Notes under the pieces: generated by a model
Seen by the model: only the letters and a program-made list of their open reading frames with translations
What the model was told of the DNA's origin: nothing
Database searches by the model: none
Source: Tropicimonas sp. IMCC34043
Lineage (GTDB): Bacteria > Pseudomonadota > Alphaproteobacteria > Rhodobacterales > Rhodobacteraceae
Reading direction: 5' to 3'
NCBI RefSeq assembly: GCF_003390845.1
Contig: NZ_QMEK01000001.1
Location: 620,001 to 684,000 of the forward strand
DNA: 64,000 bases
Shown: positions 8,833 through 20,663 of the stretch, in pieces
Numbering within the stretch: the stretch's first letter is position 1
Layout of the letters: each line of letters begins with the position of its first letter
Program-made: the position numbers and the translations under genes

Positions 8833-9459
8833 ATGTCCCAATATATAACACGTCATAATTGCGATACAAAGTGCATACTCGGCATTGGGTCAAATCTGGC
8901 TGGAGACTTCGGCGGACTGACGCCGATAGTTGTTGCCGCATGTGATGAAATTCATGCAGAAATAGGTCAAATTGTTTCTGCAAGTCGGTTGTTCAGCACA
9001 CCATCTTTCCCGCCCGGAACCGGACCTGATTACGTTAATGCTGCATTGATCCTGTCCACGAGTTTGCCCGCAGAAGACCTGCTGGGACGCTTGCACAAAA
9101 TCGAACAGCGCTTCGCGAGGGTGCGGAACCGGCGGTGGTCGGCTCGAACTCTCGACCTCGACTTGCTCGATTTTGGCGGAATAATCCAGCCCGATCTTGC
9201 AGTATGGACCTATTGGCACGATCTCGCGCCCGAAGAACAGGCGCGGCTGGCGCCGGATCGCTTGATTTTGCCCCATCCGCGCATTCAGGACCGTGCCTTC
9301 GTGCTGGTTCCGCTTGCCGATATCGCGCCGGACTGGGTACACCCGATCCTTGGACGCAGCGTCATGCAGATGCTGCAGGACTTGCCCGCCGATGACATTT
9401 CCGCCATTCATGCTCTTGACAGTCCCGCAAGCCTTGCACTCCCCGGCGCAGGACGATAA
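8833..9459 (+). CDS. folK: 2-amino-4-hydroxy-6-hydroxymethyldihydropteridine diphosphokinase
   Basis: FolK (HPPK) transfers pyrophosphate from ATP to the pterin in folate synthesis. The protein has ILGIGSNL near the N terminus, the RNRRWSARTLDLDLLDFG signature with the two metal-binding aspartates, and the LILPHPRIQDRAFVLVPL segment. At 208 residues it is longer than the 160-residue E. coli enzyme, mainly from an insertion between the signature and the HPR motif (about 120-145). It begins a plus-strand run with rpoZ and rsh; the gaps are 39 and 25 bases, so they are probably one operon. Confidence 0.93.
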   Translation: MSQYITRHNCDTKCILGIGSNLAGDFGGLTPIVVAACDEIHAEIGQIVSASRLFSTPSFPPGTGPDYVNAALILSTSLPAEDLLGRLHKIEQRFARVRNRRWSARTLDLDLLDFGGIIQPDLAVWTYWHDLAPEEQARLAPDRLILPHPRIQDRAFVLVPLADIAPDWVHPILGRSVMQMLQDLPADDISAIHALDSPASLALPGAGR

Positions 9460-9498
9460 ATAGCGCTCTCCCACCCTTGCCAGGATTGGAGTTTCCTA

Positions 9499-9855
9499 AT
9501 GGCCCGCGTAACGGTCGAAGATTGCGTTGACAAGGTTCCGAACCGGTTCGAACTGGTCATGCTTGCCGCCCATCGGGCGCGCGAGATCGGATCGGGTGCC
9601 GCAATCACGCTCGACCGAGACAACGACAAGAACCCGGTAGTTTCGCTGCGCGAGATCGCCGAGGAAACCCAGAGCGCCGATGATCTGCGCGAACGCATGA
9701 TCGAGTCTCTGCAGACCCAGATCGAGGTCGACGAGCCTGAAGAGGACTCGATGGCGCTGTTGATGGGGGCCGAAACGCCCGATCGACCGTCCGATGACGA
9801 TATGGACGAGGAAAAGATGTTGCGCGCCTTGATGGAAGCGCAGGAGTCTCGCTGA
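9499..9855 (+). CDS. rpoZ: RNA polymerase omega subunit
   Basis: The 118-residue protein begins [20 protein letters not shown] and continues with LAAHRAREI, the conserved omega core that clamps the beta-prime subunit. The C-terminal part from about residue 75 is strongly acidic and specific to alphaproteobacteria. In E. coli the omega N terminus helps form a ppGpp site on RNA polymerase. Here rpoZ directly precedes the ppGpp synthetase/hydrolase gene, an arrangement that is widely conserved and keeps sensor and producer together. Confidence 0.97.
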   Translation: MARVTVEDCVDKVPNRFELVMLAAHRAREIGSGAAITLDRDNDKNPVVSLREIAEETQSADDLRERMIESLQTQIEVDEPEEDSMALLMGAETPDRPSDDDMDEEKMLRALMEAQESR

Positions 9856-9880
9856 CCACAGCGAGAGAGAGCCGGCGCGA

Positions 9881-11998
9881 ATGATCGACGTTGAAGACCT
9901 TATCGCGCTGGTCACTGCCTATAATCCGCGCAGCGACACCGGCAAGATCCGCGAGGCCTATGCTTTCGGAAACGAAATGCATGAAGGCCAGATGCGGCAT
10001 TCGGGTGAGTCCTATTTCACCCATCCGGTGGCCGTTGCGGCGCTTCTGACCGAAATGCGGCTGGACGATGCGACAATCGTCACGGCACTGCTGCACGACA
10101 CGGTCGAGGATACCCGCGCAAGCTACACCGACATTGCCGAACGCTTCGGCACCGACGTGGCCGAGCTTGTCGATGGCGTCACCAAGCTGACCAATCTTCA
10201 ACTCGGTTCGACCGAGACCAAGCAGGCGGAGAATTTCCGCAAGCTTTTCATCGCCATGTCGCGCGACCTTCGGGTGATCCTGGTCAAGCTTGCAGACCGT
10301 CTGCACAACATGCGGACGATCAAGTACCAAAGCCCCGACAAACAGGCCAAGAAATCCCGCGAGACGATGGAGATCTTTGCGCCGCTCGCCGGGCGCATGG
10401 GCATGCAATGGATGCGCGAGGAACTCGAGGACCTCGCCTTCCGGGTGCTGAACCCCGAGGGCCGCGCCTCGATCATCCGCCGTTTCATCACGCTGCAGCG
10501 CGAGACCGGCGATGTGATCCACAAGATCACCGCCGATGTGCGCGCCGAGCTTGACCGGCTGGGGATCGAGGCCGAGGTTTTCGGCCGCGCCAAGAAGCCC
10601 TATTCGATCTGGCGCAAGATGCAGGAAAAGGGGCAGGGGTTCTCGCGGCTTTCCGACATCTACGGCTTCCGCATCATCACCGAAAACGAGCTGGATTGCT
10701 ATCTGGTGCTCGGCGCCATGCACCAGCGCTGGAAGGCGGTGCCGGGCCGGTTCAAGGATTATATCAGCCAGCCGAAGTCGAACGGCTATCGCTCGATCCA
10801 CACCACGGTTTCGGGCCGCGACGGCAAGCAGGTCGAAATCCAGATCCGCACCCGGCAGATGCACGAGGTGGCCGAGGCGGGCGTCGCTGCACACTGGTCC
10901 TATCGCGACGGCGTCCGGGCCGAAAACCCCTTTGCGGTCGATCCGGCGCGCTGGATCAGTTCGCTGTCGGAACGCTTCAACGACAGCGACAACGCGGAAT
11001 TTCTCGAGCACATGAAGCTCGAGATGTACTCCGACCAAGTGTTCTGCTTCACGCCAAAGGGCGATGTGGTCAAGCTGCCCAAGGGCGCGACCCCGCTCGA
11101 TTATGCCTATAACATCCACACCCGCATCGGCGAAAGCTGCGTCGGGGCCAAGATCGACGGTGTCCGGGTGCCGCTCTGGACCCGGCTCAAGAACGGCCAG
11201 TCGGTCGAGATCATCACCGCCGAGGGGCAGCGCCCGCAGGCGACCTGGCTCGACATCGTGGTCACGGGGCGGGCGAAATCGGCGATCCGGCGGTCACTGC
11301 GCGAAGAGGATCGCGAACGCTACATCCGCCTCGGTCAGGAACTGGCGCGGGTTGCCTTCGATCACATTGGCAAACGCTCGTCGCAGAAGGCGCTGAGGAC
11401 CGCAGCACGCCGGCTTGGTGTCGAGGATACCGACGAGCTGCTGGCGCGTCTCGGCAGCGCCGAGCTGTCGGCTCGCGAGGTCGTGAATACGCTCTATCCC
11501 GAGCTTGCCGCGCGCGAGGGCGAAGAGGTCGATGCCGCCCGCGCCGTGCTTGGCCTCGACGCCGACCAGACCTCCACCCGCGGCGCCTGCTGCCAACCGG
11601 TGCCGGGCGAACGTATCATTGGTATTACCCAGCGAGGGCAAGGGGTTATCGTCCACGCCATCGACTGCCCGACGCTCGTCGAATACGAAGACCAGCCCGA
11701 GCGCTGGGTCGATCTGCACTGGCATTCGGGTCGCCATGCGGCGGCTTATGCGGTGACGCTCGAACTGACGATCAGCAACGACGCCGGTGTCCTGGGGCGA
11801 ATCTGTACATTGATTGGCGAACAGAAGGCGAATATTGCGGACCTGCAATTCGTCGACCGAAAGCCCGATTTCTTCCGGCTCCGGATCGACGTGGAGCTAC
11901 GGGACATGGAGCACCTGCACATGGTCATGACCGCGCTCGAGGCGGACAACGATGTTGCAGAAGTCGCGCGAGTGCGAAACGCAGTGCACAGGCCCTGA
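9881..11998 (+). CDS. rsh: Bifunctional (p)ppGpp synthetase/hydrolase, RelA/SpoT type
   Basis: This 705-residue long-form RSH protein makes and degrades (p)ppGpp in the stringent response. In order there is an HD hydrolase domain (H72-D73 in LLHDTVEDT, with H48 in FTHPV), the synthetase domain (about 200-345, with GFRIIT and the GYRSIHTTV motif), a TGS domain (about 385-450, VFCFTPKGDVVKLPKGATP), a helical region with conserved CCQPVPG, and a C-terminal ACT domain (about 630-705). The intact HD motif means hydrolase activity is expected. Alphaproteobacteria usually have one such enzyme. It lies 25 bases after rpoZ. Confidence 0.96.
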   Translation: MIDVEDLIALVTAYNPRSDTGKIREAYAFGNEMHEGQMRHSGESYFTHPVAVAALLTEMRLDDATIVTALLHDTVEDTRASYTDIAERFGTDVAELVDGVTKLTNLQLGSTETKQAENFRKLFIAMSRDLRVILVKLADRLHNMRTIKYQSPDKQAKKSRETMEIFAPLAGRMGMQWMREELEDLAFRVLNPEGRASIIRRFITLQRETGDVIHKITADVRAELDRLGIEAEVFGRAKKPYSIWRKMQEKGQGFSRLSDIYGFRIITENELDCYLVLGAMHQRWKAVPGRFKDYISQPKSNGYRSIHTTVSGRDGKQVEIQIRTRQMHEVAEAGVAAHWSYRDGVRAENPFAVDPARWISSLSERFNDSDNAEFLEHMKLEMYSDQVFCFTPKGDVVKLPKGATPLDYAYNIHTRIGESCVGAKIDGVRVPLWTRLKNGQSVEIITAEGQRPQATWLDIVVTGRAKSAIRRSLREEDRERYIRLGQELARVAFDHIGKRSSQKALRTAARRLGVEDTDELLARLGSAELSAREVVNTLYPELAAREGEEVDAARAVLGLDADQTSTRGACCQPVPGERIIGITQRGQGVIVHAIDCPTLVEYEDQPERWVDLHWHSGRHAAAYAVTLELTISNDAGVLGRICTLIGEQKANIADLQFVDRKPDFFRLRIDVELRDMEHLHMVMTALEADNDVAEVARVRNAVHRP

Positions 11999-12028
11999 TC
12001 AGGGCGGATCGACAGGGGAACGCAGGCC

Positions 12029-12715
12029 TTGGTCTTCAAACGCAGAGACAGGCGCAGCTGGAAGCGGATCATCGTAGAATCCGTCTGGCCGCGCGGCGGT
12101 TGGGGGCGGGCGGCGCTCTATTTCAAGCACCGTCTGGGGCGTCTGCCGGACCGGCCGCACCGGATTGCGCGCGGCATCTTCGCCGGGGTCTTCGTCTCGT
12201 TCACGCCGTTCTATGGCCTGCATTTCCTGACCGCGTTCATCATGGCACGGATCGTCGGGGGCAATCTGCTTGCGGCCCTGACCGCCACCTTCGTCGGTAA
12301 CCCGATCACCTTCCCCTTCATCGCCGCGATCAGCCTCAAGACCGGCTACTGGATCCTCGGGCTGGAACCCGATCCGCTGGTGCGCCACCATCTCGAGAAC
12401 GAGTTTCCAAAGGGGATGAACACCAGCCTGATCCAGAAGTTCTCGGGCGCCTTTGGCGATCTCTACCACAATTTCGGCACCGTCTTTACCGGCGATCCGG
12501 CACATTGGCAGCGGCTCGAGATCTTCTATCATCAGGTCTTCCTGCCGTTTCTGGTCGGCGGGATCATCCCCGGATTCATCGCCGGCTGCATCGCCTACAA
12601 GATCGCCCTGCCGATCATTACCGCTTATCAGAACCGGCGGCAGAAGATGCTGGAGAAGAAGCTGGCCGAGATCCGCGCCGCCGCGGTCGCGAAACGCGCC
12701 AAGCCCGAACACTGA
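12029..12715 (+). CDS. DUF2062 domain membrane protein
   Basis: The 228-residue protein has the DUF2062 core from about residue 35 to 200. It includes ARGIFAGVFVSFTPFYGLHF, two membrane segments around 50-90 with GNPITFPF, and another pair near 175-200 (FLPFLVGGIIPGFIAG). The C terminus is basic and coiled (about 205-228). The family is widespread but its role is not established. The start is a TTG at 12029 with AGGGGAA 9 bases upstream; it begins 31 bases after rsh and may be cotranscribed with it. It converges on parC. Confidence 0.8.
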   Translation: MVFKRRDRRSWKRIIVESVWPRGGWGRAALYFKHRLGRLPDRPHRIARGIFAGVFVSFTPFYGLHFLTAFIMARIVGGNLLAALTATFVGNPITFPFIAAISLKTGYWILGLEPDPLVRHHLENEFPKGMNTSLIQKFSGAFGDLYHNFGTVFTGDPAHWQRLEIFYHQVFLPFLVGGIIPGFIAGCIAYKIALPIITAYQNRRQKMLEKKLAEIRAAAVAKRAKPEH

Positions 12716-12793
12716 ATCACGGCGCGCCGCAAGGCGCCGAGCCGGACACGTCGCTGGCGCTAGCATGGGCTTCGCCCGCGTCGGACCTTCTGA

Positions 12794-15142
<2,349 letters not shown>

Positions 15143-15288
15143 GGAGCGTGTCTATCCAAGCACCCGTGCCGGAACAAGCGCTTCCGGGCGAGCGGCGGCT
15201 GGTCAAAACCGGTAGGGTTCATGATAGCATTCGAAAAGTTCATGAAACGGTGCCGATTCTTTCTGGGTTTGCGTCGGGAGACGATTCG

Positions 15289-15945
15289 ATGCTGGGACGC
15301 TATGTGGCGGGAACGGTGCTGATCCTCGGTGTGGCCATGCTGCTCGCACCGGACGCGCCGACTGACAGACTATCGACCGGAAAACCGGCCGCGCCGCGCC
15401 CGGCCGCCGAGAAGGTGGCGGAGAGGGCGGCAGAGAAGCTTCCCGCGCCCGTGGCGGTGCCCGAGACCGCAAGTTCCGCCCCGGCCGCGCCCCAATCGGC
15501 AGAGACCGCGGCGCCTGTCGCCCGAAACGTGCCGGACGCCGTGCCGGATCCGCTGCCGGAGACCGGGACCCAGAGCGCGGTCGAGGCCGCAGTGATCGAG
15601 GCCATGGGCCTCGACATGGCCGATTCCGTGCCGTCGCTGGCAGACCCGGCAAGCTTTGCCACGACCCTTGCGCCGGGGATTGCCGCCGCCCCGCAAACCG
15701 AAGCCGGATCCACGGCTGCCCCCGTGGCCGATCCCGCGGGCGAACGGATGTTTGTCACCGCGACGCGGGTCAATGTCCGCGCCGGCCCCTCGACCGATTT
15801 CCAGGTGGTGGGGGCCATCGACTATGGCGATCCGGTCGATGTCCTGTCGCGTGAGGGTGGAAACTGGGTCCAGATCCGCTTTGCTGGCGGCGAAAGCGGC
15901 TATGTCTCGCGCCGGTTCCTGGCCGCGGATCTGACCGGCGGCTGA
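15289..15945 (+). CDS. Exported SH3-domain protein
   Basis: The 218-residue protein starts with a hydrophobic segment (YVAGTVLILGVAMLLAP, residues 4-20) that acts as a signal anchor. A long Ala/Pro/Glu-rich disordered region follows (about 25-150), then a C-terminal bacterial SH3 domain (about 155-215) with TRVNVRAGPSTDFQVVGAI and SGYVSRRFL. Such proteins bind peptidoglycan or act in envelope upkeep. The ATG at 15289 with GGGAG upstream is preferred over a frame start at 15148, because only it exposes the signal segment at the N terminus. It is divergent from parC. Confidence 0.78.
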   Translation: MLGRYVAGTVLILGVAMLLAPDAPTDRLSTGKPAAPRPAAEKVAERAAEKLPAPVAVPETASSAPAAPQSAETAAPVARNVPDAVPDPLPETGTQSAVEAAVIEAMGLDMADSVPSLADPASFATTLAPGIAAAPQTEAGSTAAPVADPAGERMFVTATRVNVRAGPSTDFQVVGAIDYGDPVDVLSREGGNWVQIRFAGGESGYVSRRFLAADLTGG

Positions 15946-16004
15946 CCCTTGCGCCCGGAACGGCGAGGCGCGAAGAGAAGGCGCCCTTGCAGGAGGTTTC
16001 CGAC

Positions 16005-16835
16005 GTGGCGCAACGTTCCATTCTGATCACAGGCTGTTCCTCGGGGATCGGCAATGCCGCGGCCCACGGGCTGCGCGACCGCGGATGGCGGGTCTTTGCC
16101 AGTTGCCGGCAAGAGGCCGACGCCGAGCGTCTGCGCGGCGAGGGGTTCGAAAGCCTGCGGCTCGATTATACCGATACAGCCAGCATCCATGCGGCGCTGG
16201 CCGAGGTGCTGTCGCGCACCGGCGGGACGCTGGACGCGCTTTACAACAACGGGGCCCATGGCCTGCCGGGGGCGGTCGAGGATCTGCCGACCGACGCCCT
16301 GCGCGCCACCTTCGAGGCGAACTTTTTCGGCTGGCACGAACTGACCCGGGCGGCGATCCCGGCGATGCGGGCGCAAGGGCACGGCAGGATCGTCAACTGC
16401 TCGTCGGTGCTGGGCTTTGTCCCCTACAAGTGGCGCGCGGCCTATACCGCCACCAAATACGCGCTCGAAGGGCTGACGGACACGTTGCGGCTCGAGATGT
16501 CGGATACGCCGATCAAGGTGATCCTGATCGAACCGGGCCCGATCCGCAGCAACATCCGCAAGAACTCCATCGTCCATTTCGAACGCTGGATCGACTGGCA
16601 GGCCTCGCCGCGCGCAGATCAATACCGCGAGACCTTGCTCAAGCGGCTCTACGACGATCCGGCGCGCGACCGGTTCGAAAAGGGACCCGAGGCTGTGGTG
16701 AAGAAACTCGTCCATGCGCTCGAATCCCGCAATCCGCAGCCACGCTATCTGGTGACCACGCCGACCCATGTGATGGCGGCGCTGCGCCGGCTGCTGCCGA
16801 CGCGCGCACTCGATGCGCTGATCCGGATGGGGTAA
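16005..16835 (+). CDS. Short-chain dehydrogenase/reductase
   Basis: This 276-residue SDR has the NAD(P)-binding motif TGCSSGIG (about 9-16), the NNG motif after ALY, the catalytic serine in NCSSVLG and the YxxxK pair in AYTATKYALEG. The basic residue in FASCRQ after the second strand suggests NADPH. The C-terminal extension (LESRNPQPRYLVTTPTHVM) is like that of the SDR branch acting on steroid- or long-chain-like alcohols. The substrate is not known. A GTG start at 16005 is chosen because AGGAGG lies 8 bases upstream; the earlier TTG overlaps that ribosome site. Confidence 0.87.
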   Translation: MAQRSILITGCSSGIGNAAAHGLRDRGWRVFASCRQEADAERLRGEGFESLRLDYTDTASIHAALAEVLSRTGGTLDALYNNGAHGLPGAVEDLPTDALRATFEANFFGWHELTRAAIPAMRAQGHGRIVNCSSVLGFVPYKWRAAYTATKYALEGLTDTLRLEMSDTPIKVILIEPGPIRSNIRKNSIVHFERWIDWQASPRADQYRETLLKRLYDDPARDRFEKGPEAVVKKLVHALESRNPQPRYLVTTPTHVMAALRRLLPTRALDALIRMG

Positions 16836-16909
16836 GGGGGCTTCGCATTCTGTCCCGCCGCCTGTAGGCTCGGGCAACGCCCCGGTCCGGGGCATTCTGG
16901 GGGAACACC

Positions 16910-17113
16910 ATGCTGCACGATCCGCTGTTCATCCTTGTCGCGGCGGCCGTTCTGGTCGTGTTGTTCATCCTGCTCACCGGCATCACGGGTTTTGCCCGCG
17001 GCGGCGATTTCAACCGCAAGCATGCCAACCGGATCATGCGCTATCGTATTGCGGCCCAGTTCGTTGCGGTGCTGCTGATCCTGCTGTTCGTTTATCTGCG
17101 CGGAAGGAGCTGA
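16910..17113 (+). CDS. Small twin-transmembrane protein (HIG1-like)
   Basis: The 67-residue protein consists of two membrane helices (about 6-24 and 46-63) joined by a basic loop GDFNRKHANRIMRYRI. This is the pattern of HIG1-domain small proteins, which in mitochondria and alphaproteobacteria associate with respiratory complexes; one Rhodobacter relative supports cytochrome oxidase. It ends two bases before the cobalamin adenosyltransferase gene, whose ribosome site lies inside this gene. Function here is inferred from the family only. Confidence 0.8.
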   Translation: MLHDPLFILVAAAVLVVLFILLTGITGFARGGDFNRKHANRIMRYRIAAQFVAVLLILLFVYLRGRS

Positions 17114-17115
17114 CC

Positions 17116-17688
17116 TTGGTCGTCCTCAACAAGATCTATACCCGTACCGGCGACGCCGGGCAGACCGCCCTTGGCAACGGTGCCCGGGTGCCGAAGCAGG
17201 CGCTGCGGGTCGAGGCCTATGGCACGGTCGATGAATGCAACGCCACGCTGGGCCTTGCGCGGCTGCATGCGACGGGGTCGATGGCCGGGCGGCTGGCGGC
17301 GATCCAGAACGATCTGTTCGATCTGGGCGCCGATCTCTGCCGGCCCGAGATGGCAAAGGATGCCGACGCCGAATATCCGCCGCTGCGCATGGTCGCGAGC
17401 CAGGTCGAGCGGCTCGAGTCCGAGATCGACGAGATGAATGCAGACCTCAGCCCGCTGCGCAGCTTCATCCTGCCCGGCGGCACCCCGTTGGCGGCGCATC
17501 TGCACCTGTGCCGCACGGTCTGCCGGCGGGCCGAACGGCTGGCGGTGGCTCTGGCGGGCGAAGAGGCTGTGAACCCGGTCGCGGTGACCTACCTCAACAG
17601 GCTGTCCGACTGGTTCTTCGTCGCCGGTCGGGTCGCCAATGGCGGTGGAACGGCCGATATCCTGTGGGTTCCGGGCGCGCATCGCTAG
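17116..17688 (+). CDS. cobO: Cob(I)alamin adenosyltransferase, PduO type
   Basis: This 190-residue protein is an ATP:corrinoid adenosyltransferase of the PduO/MMAB type. It has the N-terminal KIYTRTGDAGQTALGNG ATP-binding segment, VEAYGTVDECNATLG, and the C-terminal YLNRLSDWFFVAGR signature. It makes adenosylcobalamin, the cofactor of B12-dependent mutases; the ethylmalonyl-CoA pathway implied by mcd in this window needs such mutases. The start is TTG at 17116 with GGAAGGA upstream. The symbol is loose, since PduO-type and CobO-type enzymes are not homologous; the family call is firm. Confidence 0.9.
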   Translation: MVVLNKIYTRTGDAGQTALGNGARVPKQALRVEAYGTVDECNATLGLARLHATGSMAGRLAAIQNDLFDLGADLCRPEMAKDADAEYPPLRMVASQVERLESEIDEMNADLSPLRSFILPGGTPLAAHLHLCRTVCRRAERLAVALAGEEAVNPVAVTYLNRLSDWFFVAGRVANGGGTADILWVPGAHR

Positions 17689-17862
17689 GCGCGCATCCAA
17701 CGCAAGGCCTGTCAGAAAACGCTGCGTTCCGAACGCTGCGGCGCGTCGCTTTGGCTCTGTTGCAGCGCGGCATGCTCCGATAAGTCATGGTCGGATGGAG
17801 TAGGAACGAAACAGCCGGCCGCCGACGACACGGTGCAAGCCGGCATGAATGGAGGCTCACGT

Positions 17863-18624
17863 ATGAAGATCCTTGTGCCCGTCAAGCGGGTGATCGATTA
17901 CAACGTGAAGGTCCGGGTGAAGTCGGACGGGAGCGGTGTCGATCTTGCGAATGTGAAGATGTCGATGAACCCCTTCGACGAGATTGCCGTCGAAGAGGCG
18001 ATCCGTCTGAAGGAAAAGGGTGTCGCGACCGAAATCGTTGCAGTGTCGATCGGCGTCAAGCAAGCGCAGGAAACACTGCGCACGGCGCTTGCCATGGGGG
18101 CGGACCGGGCGATCCTGGTCGAGGCGACGGACGATGTGACGACCGATATCGAACCGCTGGCGGTGGCGAAGATCCTCAAGGGGATCGTCGAGGCAGAGGC
18201 GCCGGGGCTGGTGCTGTGCGGCAAGCAGGCGATCGACAACGACATGAACGCGACGGGCCAGATGCTGGCCGCGCTGCTTGGCTGGGCCCAGGCGACCTTT
18301 GCCAGCGAGCTGACCGTCGAAGGCGACAGCGCGCTTGTCACCCGCGAGGTCGATGGCGGGCTGCAGACCATCAAGGTCGCGCTGCCGGCAATCGTGACGG
18401 TGGACCTGCGGCTGAACGAACCGCGCTATGCCAGCCTGCCGAACATCATGAAGGCCAAGAAAAAGCCGCTCGATATCAAGACGCCGGCCGACTTCGGCGT
18501 CGATACCGCGCCGCGGCTCGAGGTCGTGAAGACCGCAGAGCCCGCGACGCGCAAGGCGGGCGTCATGGTCGGGTCGGTCGACGAACTGATCGCGAAACTC
18601 AAGGACGAGGCGGGGGTGCTCTGA
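17863..18624 (+). CDS. etfB: Electron transfer flavoprotein beta subunit
   Basis: The beta subunit of ETF carries AMP and, with EtfA, shuttles electrons from acyl-CoA dehydrogenases to the quinone pool. The 253-residue protein begins [19 protein letters not shown] and has the recognition-loop segment [11 protein letters not shown], then [18 protein letters not shown], then [11 protein letters not shown]. The start at 17863 is set by GGAGG seven bases upstream. Its stop shares a base with the etfA start (TGATG). The mcd product in this window is a likely electron donor. Confidence 0.96.
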   Translation: MKILVPVKRVIDYNVKVRVKSDGSGVDLANVKMSMNPFDEIAVEEAIRLKEKGVATEIVAVSIGVKQAQETLRTALAMGADRAILVEATDDVTTDIEPLAVAKILKGIVEAEAPGLVLCGKQAIDNDMNATGQMLAALLGWAQATFASELTVEGDSALVTREVDGGLQTIKVALPAIVTVDLRLNEPRYASLPNIMKAKKKPLDIKTPADFGVDTAPRLEVVKTAEPATRKAGVMVGSVDELIAKLKDEAGVL

Positions 18625-19550
18625 TGGCGGTTCTTCTTCTGGCCGAAGTGACGAATGGCGAACTGTCGCGCGATGCAACCGCCAAGGCGGTGACGGCGGC
18701 GGCGCTACTGGGCGAGGTGACGGTTCTCTGTGCCGGGGCCTCTGCGGCGGCAGCGGGCGAGGCCGCGGCGAAGATCGCGGGCGTCTCGAAGGTGCTGGTG
18801 GCCGAGGATGCGTCCCTGGGCCATCGTCTGGCCGAGGCGACCGCGGCGTTGATCGTCGGGCTTGCCGGCGATTACAGCCACATTGTGGCGCCGGCGACGA
18901 CGGATGCCAAGAACATCCTGCCGCGGGTTGCGGCGCTTCTCGATGTCATGGTGATCTCGGACATTTCGGCCGTGATCGACGCCGACACGTTCGAGCGCCC
19001 GATCTATGCCGGCAATGCGGTCCAGACCGTGCGCTCGACAGACAGCGTGAAGGTCGCCACCATCCGCACCTCGACCTTCGAGGCGGCGGGCGAGGGCGGG
19101 CCGGCCCCGGTCGAGGCGATTGCGGGCAGCTCGGCCCAGGCGCTCAGCCAATGGGTCGAGGACACGGTCGCGGCTTCGGACCGCCCCGAACTGACCGCCG
19201 CCAAGGTGGTGGTCTCGGGCGGCCGCGGTGTCGGTTCGGAAGAGAACTTCGCACTGATCGAGGCGCTGGCCGACAAGCTTGGCGCCGCGGTCGGTGCCTC
19301 GCGCGCGGCCGTCGATTCAGGCTTTGCCCCGAACGACTGGCAGGTCGGGCAGACCGGCAAGGTGGTGGCCCCCGAGCTTTACATCGCCGTCGGCATCTCG
19401 GGTGCGATCCAGCATCTTGCGGGGATGAAGGACAGCAAGGTCATCGTCGCGATCAACAAAGACGAGGAAGCCCCGATCTTCCAGGTCGCCGATTACGGCC
19501 TTGTCGCGGACCTGTTCCAGGTGCTGCCGGAACTGACCGAAAAGCTCTGA
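18624..19550 (+). CDS. etfA: Electron transfer flavoprotein alpha subunit
   Basis: EtfA binds the redox-active FAD of ETF. The 308-residue protein has an N-terminal alpha/beta domain and a C-terminal FAD domain with [42 protein letters not shown] and [18 protein letters not shown], all standard for the family. Translation is coupled to etfB through TGATG. A perfect hairpin with a T tract 22 bases after the stop ends the etfBA unit. Confidence 0.97.
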   Translation: MAVLLLAEVTNGELSRDATAKAVTAAALLGEVTVLCAGASAAAAGEAAAKIAGVSKVLVAEDASLGHRLAEATAALIVGLAGDYSHIVAPATTDAKNILPRVAALLDVMVISDISAVIDADTFERPIYAGNAVQTVRSTDSVKVATIRTSTFEAAGEGGPAPVEAIAGSSAQALSQWVEDTVAASDRPELTAAKVVVSGGRGVGSEENFALIEALADKLGAAVGASRAAVDSGFAPNDWQVGQTGKVVAPELYIAVGISGAIQHLAGMKDSKVIVAINKDEEAPIFQVADYGLVADLFQVLPELTEKL

Positions 19551-19572
19551 GCCTGCTTTGACGCTGAATACG

Positions 19573-19602
19573 AAAGGCCCGGTCCAGGCGACCGGGCCTT
19601 TT
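19573..19602 (+). terminator. Rho-independent terminator of etfBA
   Basis: A perfect 12-bp stem, AAAGGCCCGGTC at 19573-19584 against GACCGGGCCTTT at 19590-19601, has a 5-base loop and a T4 run. It lies between the convergent etfA and DUF6473 genes. The A run on the other side allows weak use from the opposite strand. Confidence 0.93.
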
Positions 19603-19641
19603 GCTGTCACGCTGGCGCAATGTCCGTGGCGGCCCCCGGGG

Positions 19642-20493
19642 CTAGCTCAGATGGCGCGCGATCACCGGGGCGAGCCGCCTGGCCACGATCTGGTGAACCG
19701 CGACCCCCGGGGTCTGTGCCGCCGCCGGGGCGTCGAGATCCGGAAACACCATGCAGCGCGTGCAGCGGATGCAGGTGGTCGGGCCGGGCACAACCTCGAC
19801 AAGATCGTCGATCTCGGTCTGCAGCGCCTTGAGCATGGGACGGCTCACGAACAGGGGATCGGCATCGAGCCTGTCGGCCGATCCCGTTTCAGGGGCGTGG
19901 TCCGACAGCCACAGCACCACCCTGGGCGCCTCGATCCGACGCAACAGCCGGCGCATCCGCCGGACCCAGAGGGCCTGCAACTCCTCCACCAGCGCCGCGA
20001 ACCGTTCGGGCGCCAGATCATGCAGCGCGCGGACCAGATGCCCGGTGAAGGCGAAGTCGGTGAAGTCGACCTCGGGGAAGCGCGCCCGCATTTCGGGCGA
20101 GGCCGCGACAAATCGGTCGTTGCGGCGCGGATGAACCGAATAGAAACGGTTCGAGCCATAATGTGCGCCCATGACCTGGATCACCGCGGCCTGCCCGCGC
20201 CTTGCGATTGAAAGGATCGTCGGATCGCCAAGGTAGACATCCGTCCCGGCATTGATGCAGCCAAGGTTCACGGTCTCGCAGCCCAAAGCCTGTTCCAGCA
20301 GATCGGGAAAGGGACGGCGCAGGAACTTTCCATAGGTCTCGGTTCCGCCAAGAAACGCCACATATCGGCCGGTCAGGTCCTTGCGCGGACCGCGCAACAC
20401 CAGTTTCGAGCTGCCATACCGGCAGGGCCGATAGTCGAGGGCCTCGCCCCAGCGACGCTCGAAAGCCATCCCACCACCCATAATTCCCATCAC
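19642..20493 (-). CDS. DUF6473 family protein
   Basis: The 283-residue protein matches a family common in Rhodobacterales and named DUF6473. Conserved stretches seen are LDYRPCRYGSSKLVLRGPR, FLGGTETYGKF, VNLGCINAGTDVYLGDP, IQVMGAHYGSNRFYSVHP and LWLSDHAPE. The GG(T/S)ETYG and NxGxxNAG blocks recall the GDSL/SGNH hydrolase pattern, so an esterase-like fold is possible, but this is inference. No signal peptide is seen. The N-terminal start is uncertain: an ATG at 20493 or 20490, or one at residue 9 (MAFERRWGEALDYR). It is divergent from the hydroxybutyryl-CoA dehydrogenase gene. Confidence 0.72.
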   Translation of the reverse strand: MMGIMGGGMAFERRWGEALDYRPCRYGSSKLVLRGPRKDLTGRYVAFLGGTETYGKFLRRPFPDLLEQALGCETVNLGCINAGTDVYLGDPTILSIARRGQAAVIQVMGAHYGSNRFYSVHPRRNDRFVAASPEMRARFPEVDFTDFAFTGHLVRALHDLAPERFAALVEELQALWVRRMRRLLRRIEAPRVVLWLSDHAPETGSADRLDADPLFVSRPMLKALQTEIDDLVEVVPGPTTCIRCTRCMVFPDLDAPAAAQTPGVAVHQIVARRLAPVIARHLS

Positions 20494-20663
20494 ACCCGAA
20501 GGACATGCTGGCGGCGGCGTCTTGCCAATTTCCTAATCGGCGCGGTCTTTAAACACTCGGGTCGAGACGATTTTTAGCGGTTGGCCAAAGCTGCTCTCAC
20601 TTGGATATCTCGCGGCTGCAGCATATGGTCTTGGCGAATGAAGCGTCCGCTGAGGTGGGAACC

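Noticed and set aside
17689-17862. A promoter for etfB with TTGCAG and GATAAG hexamers
   Set aside because: The spacing and matches are too poor to list.
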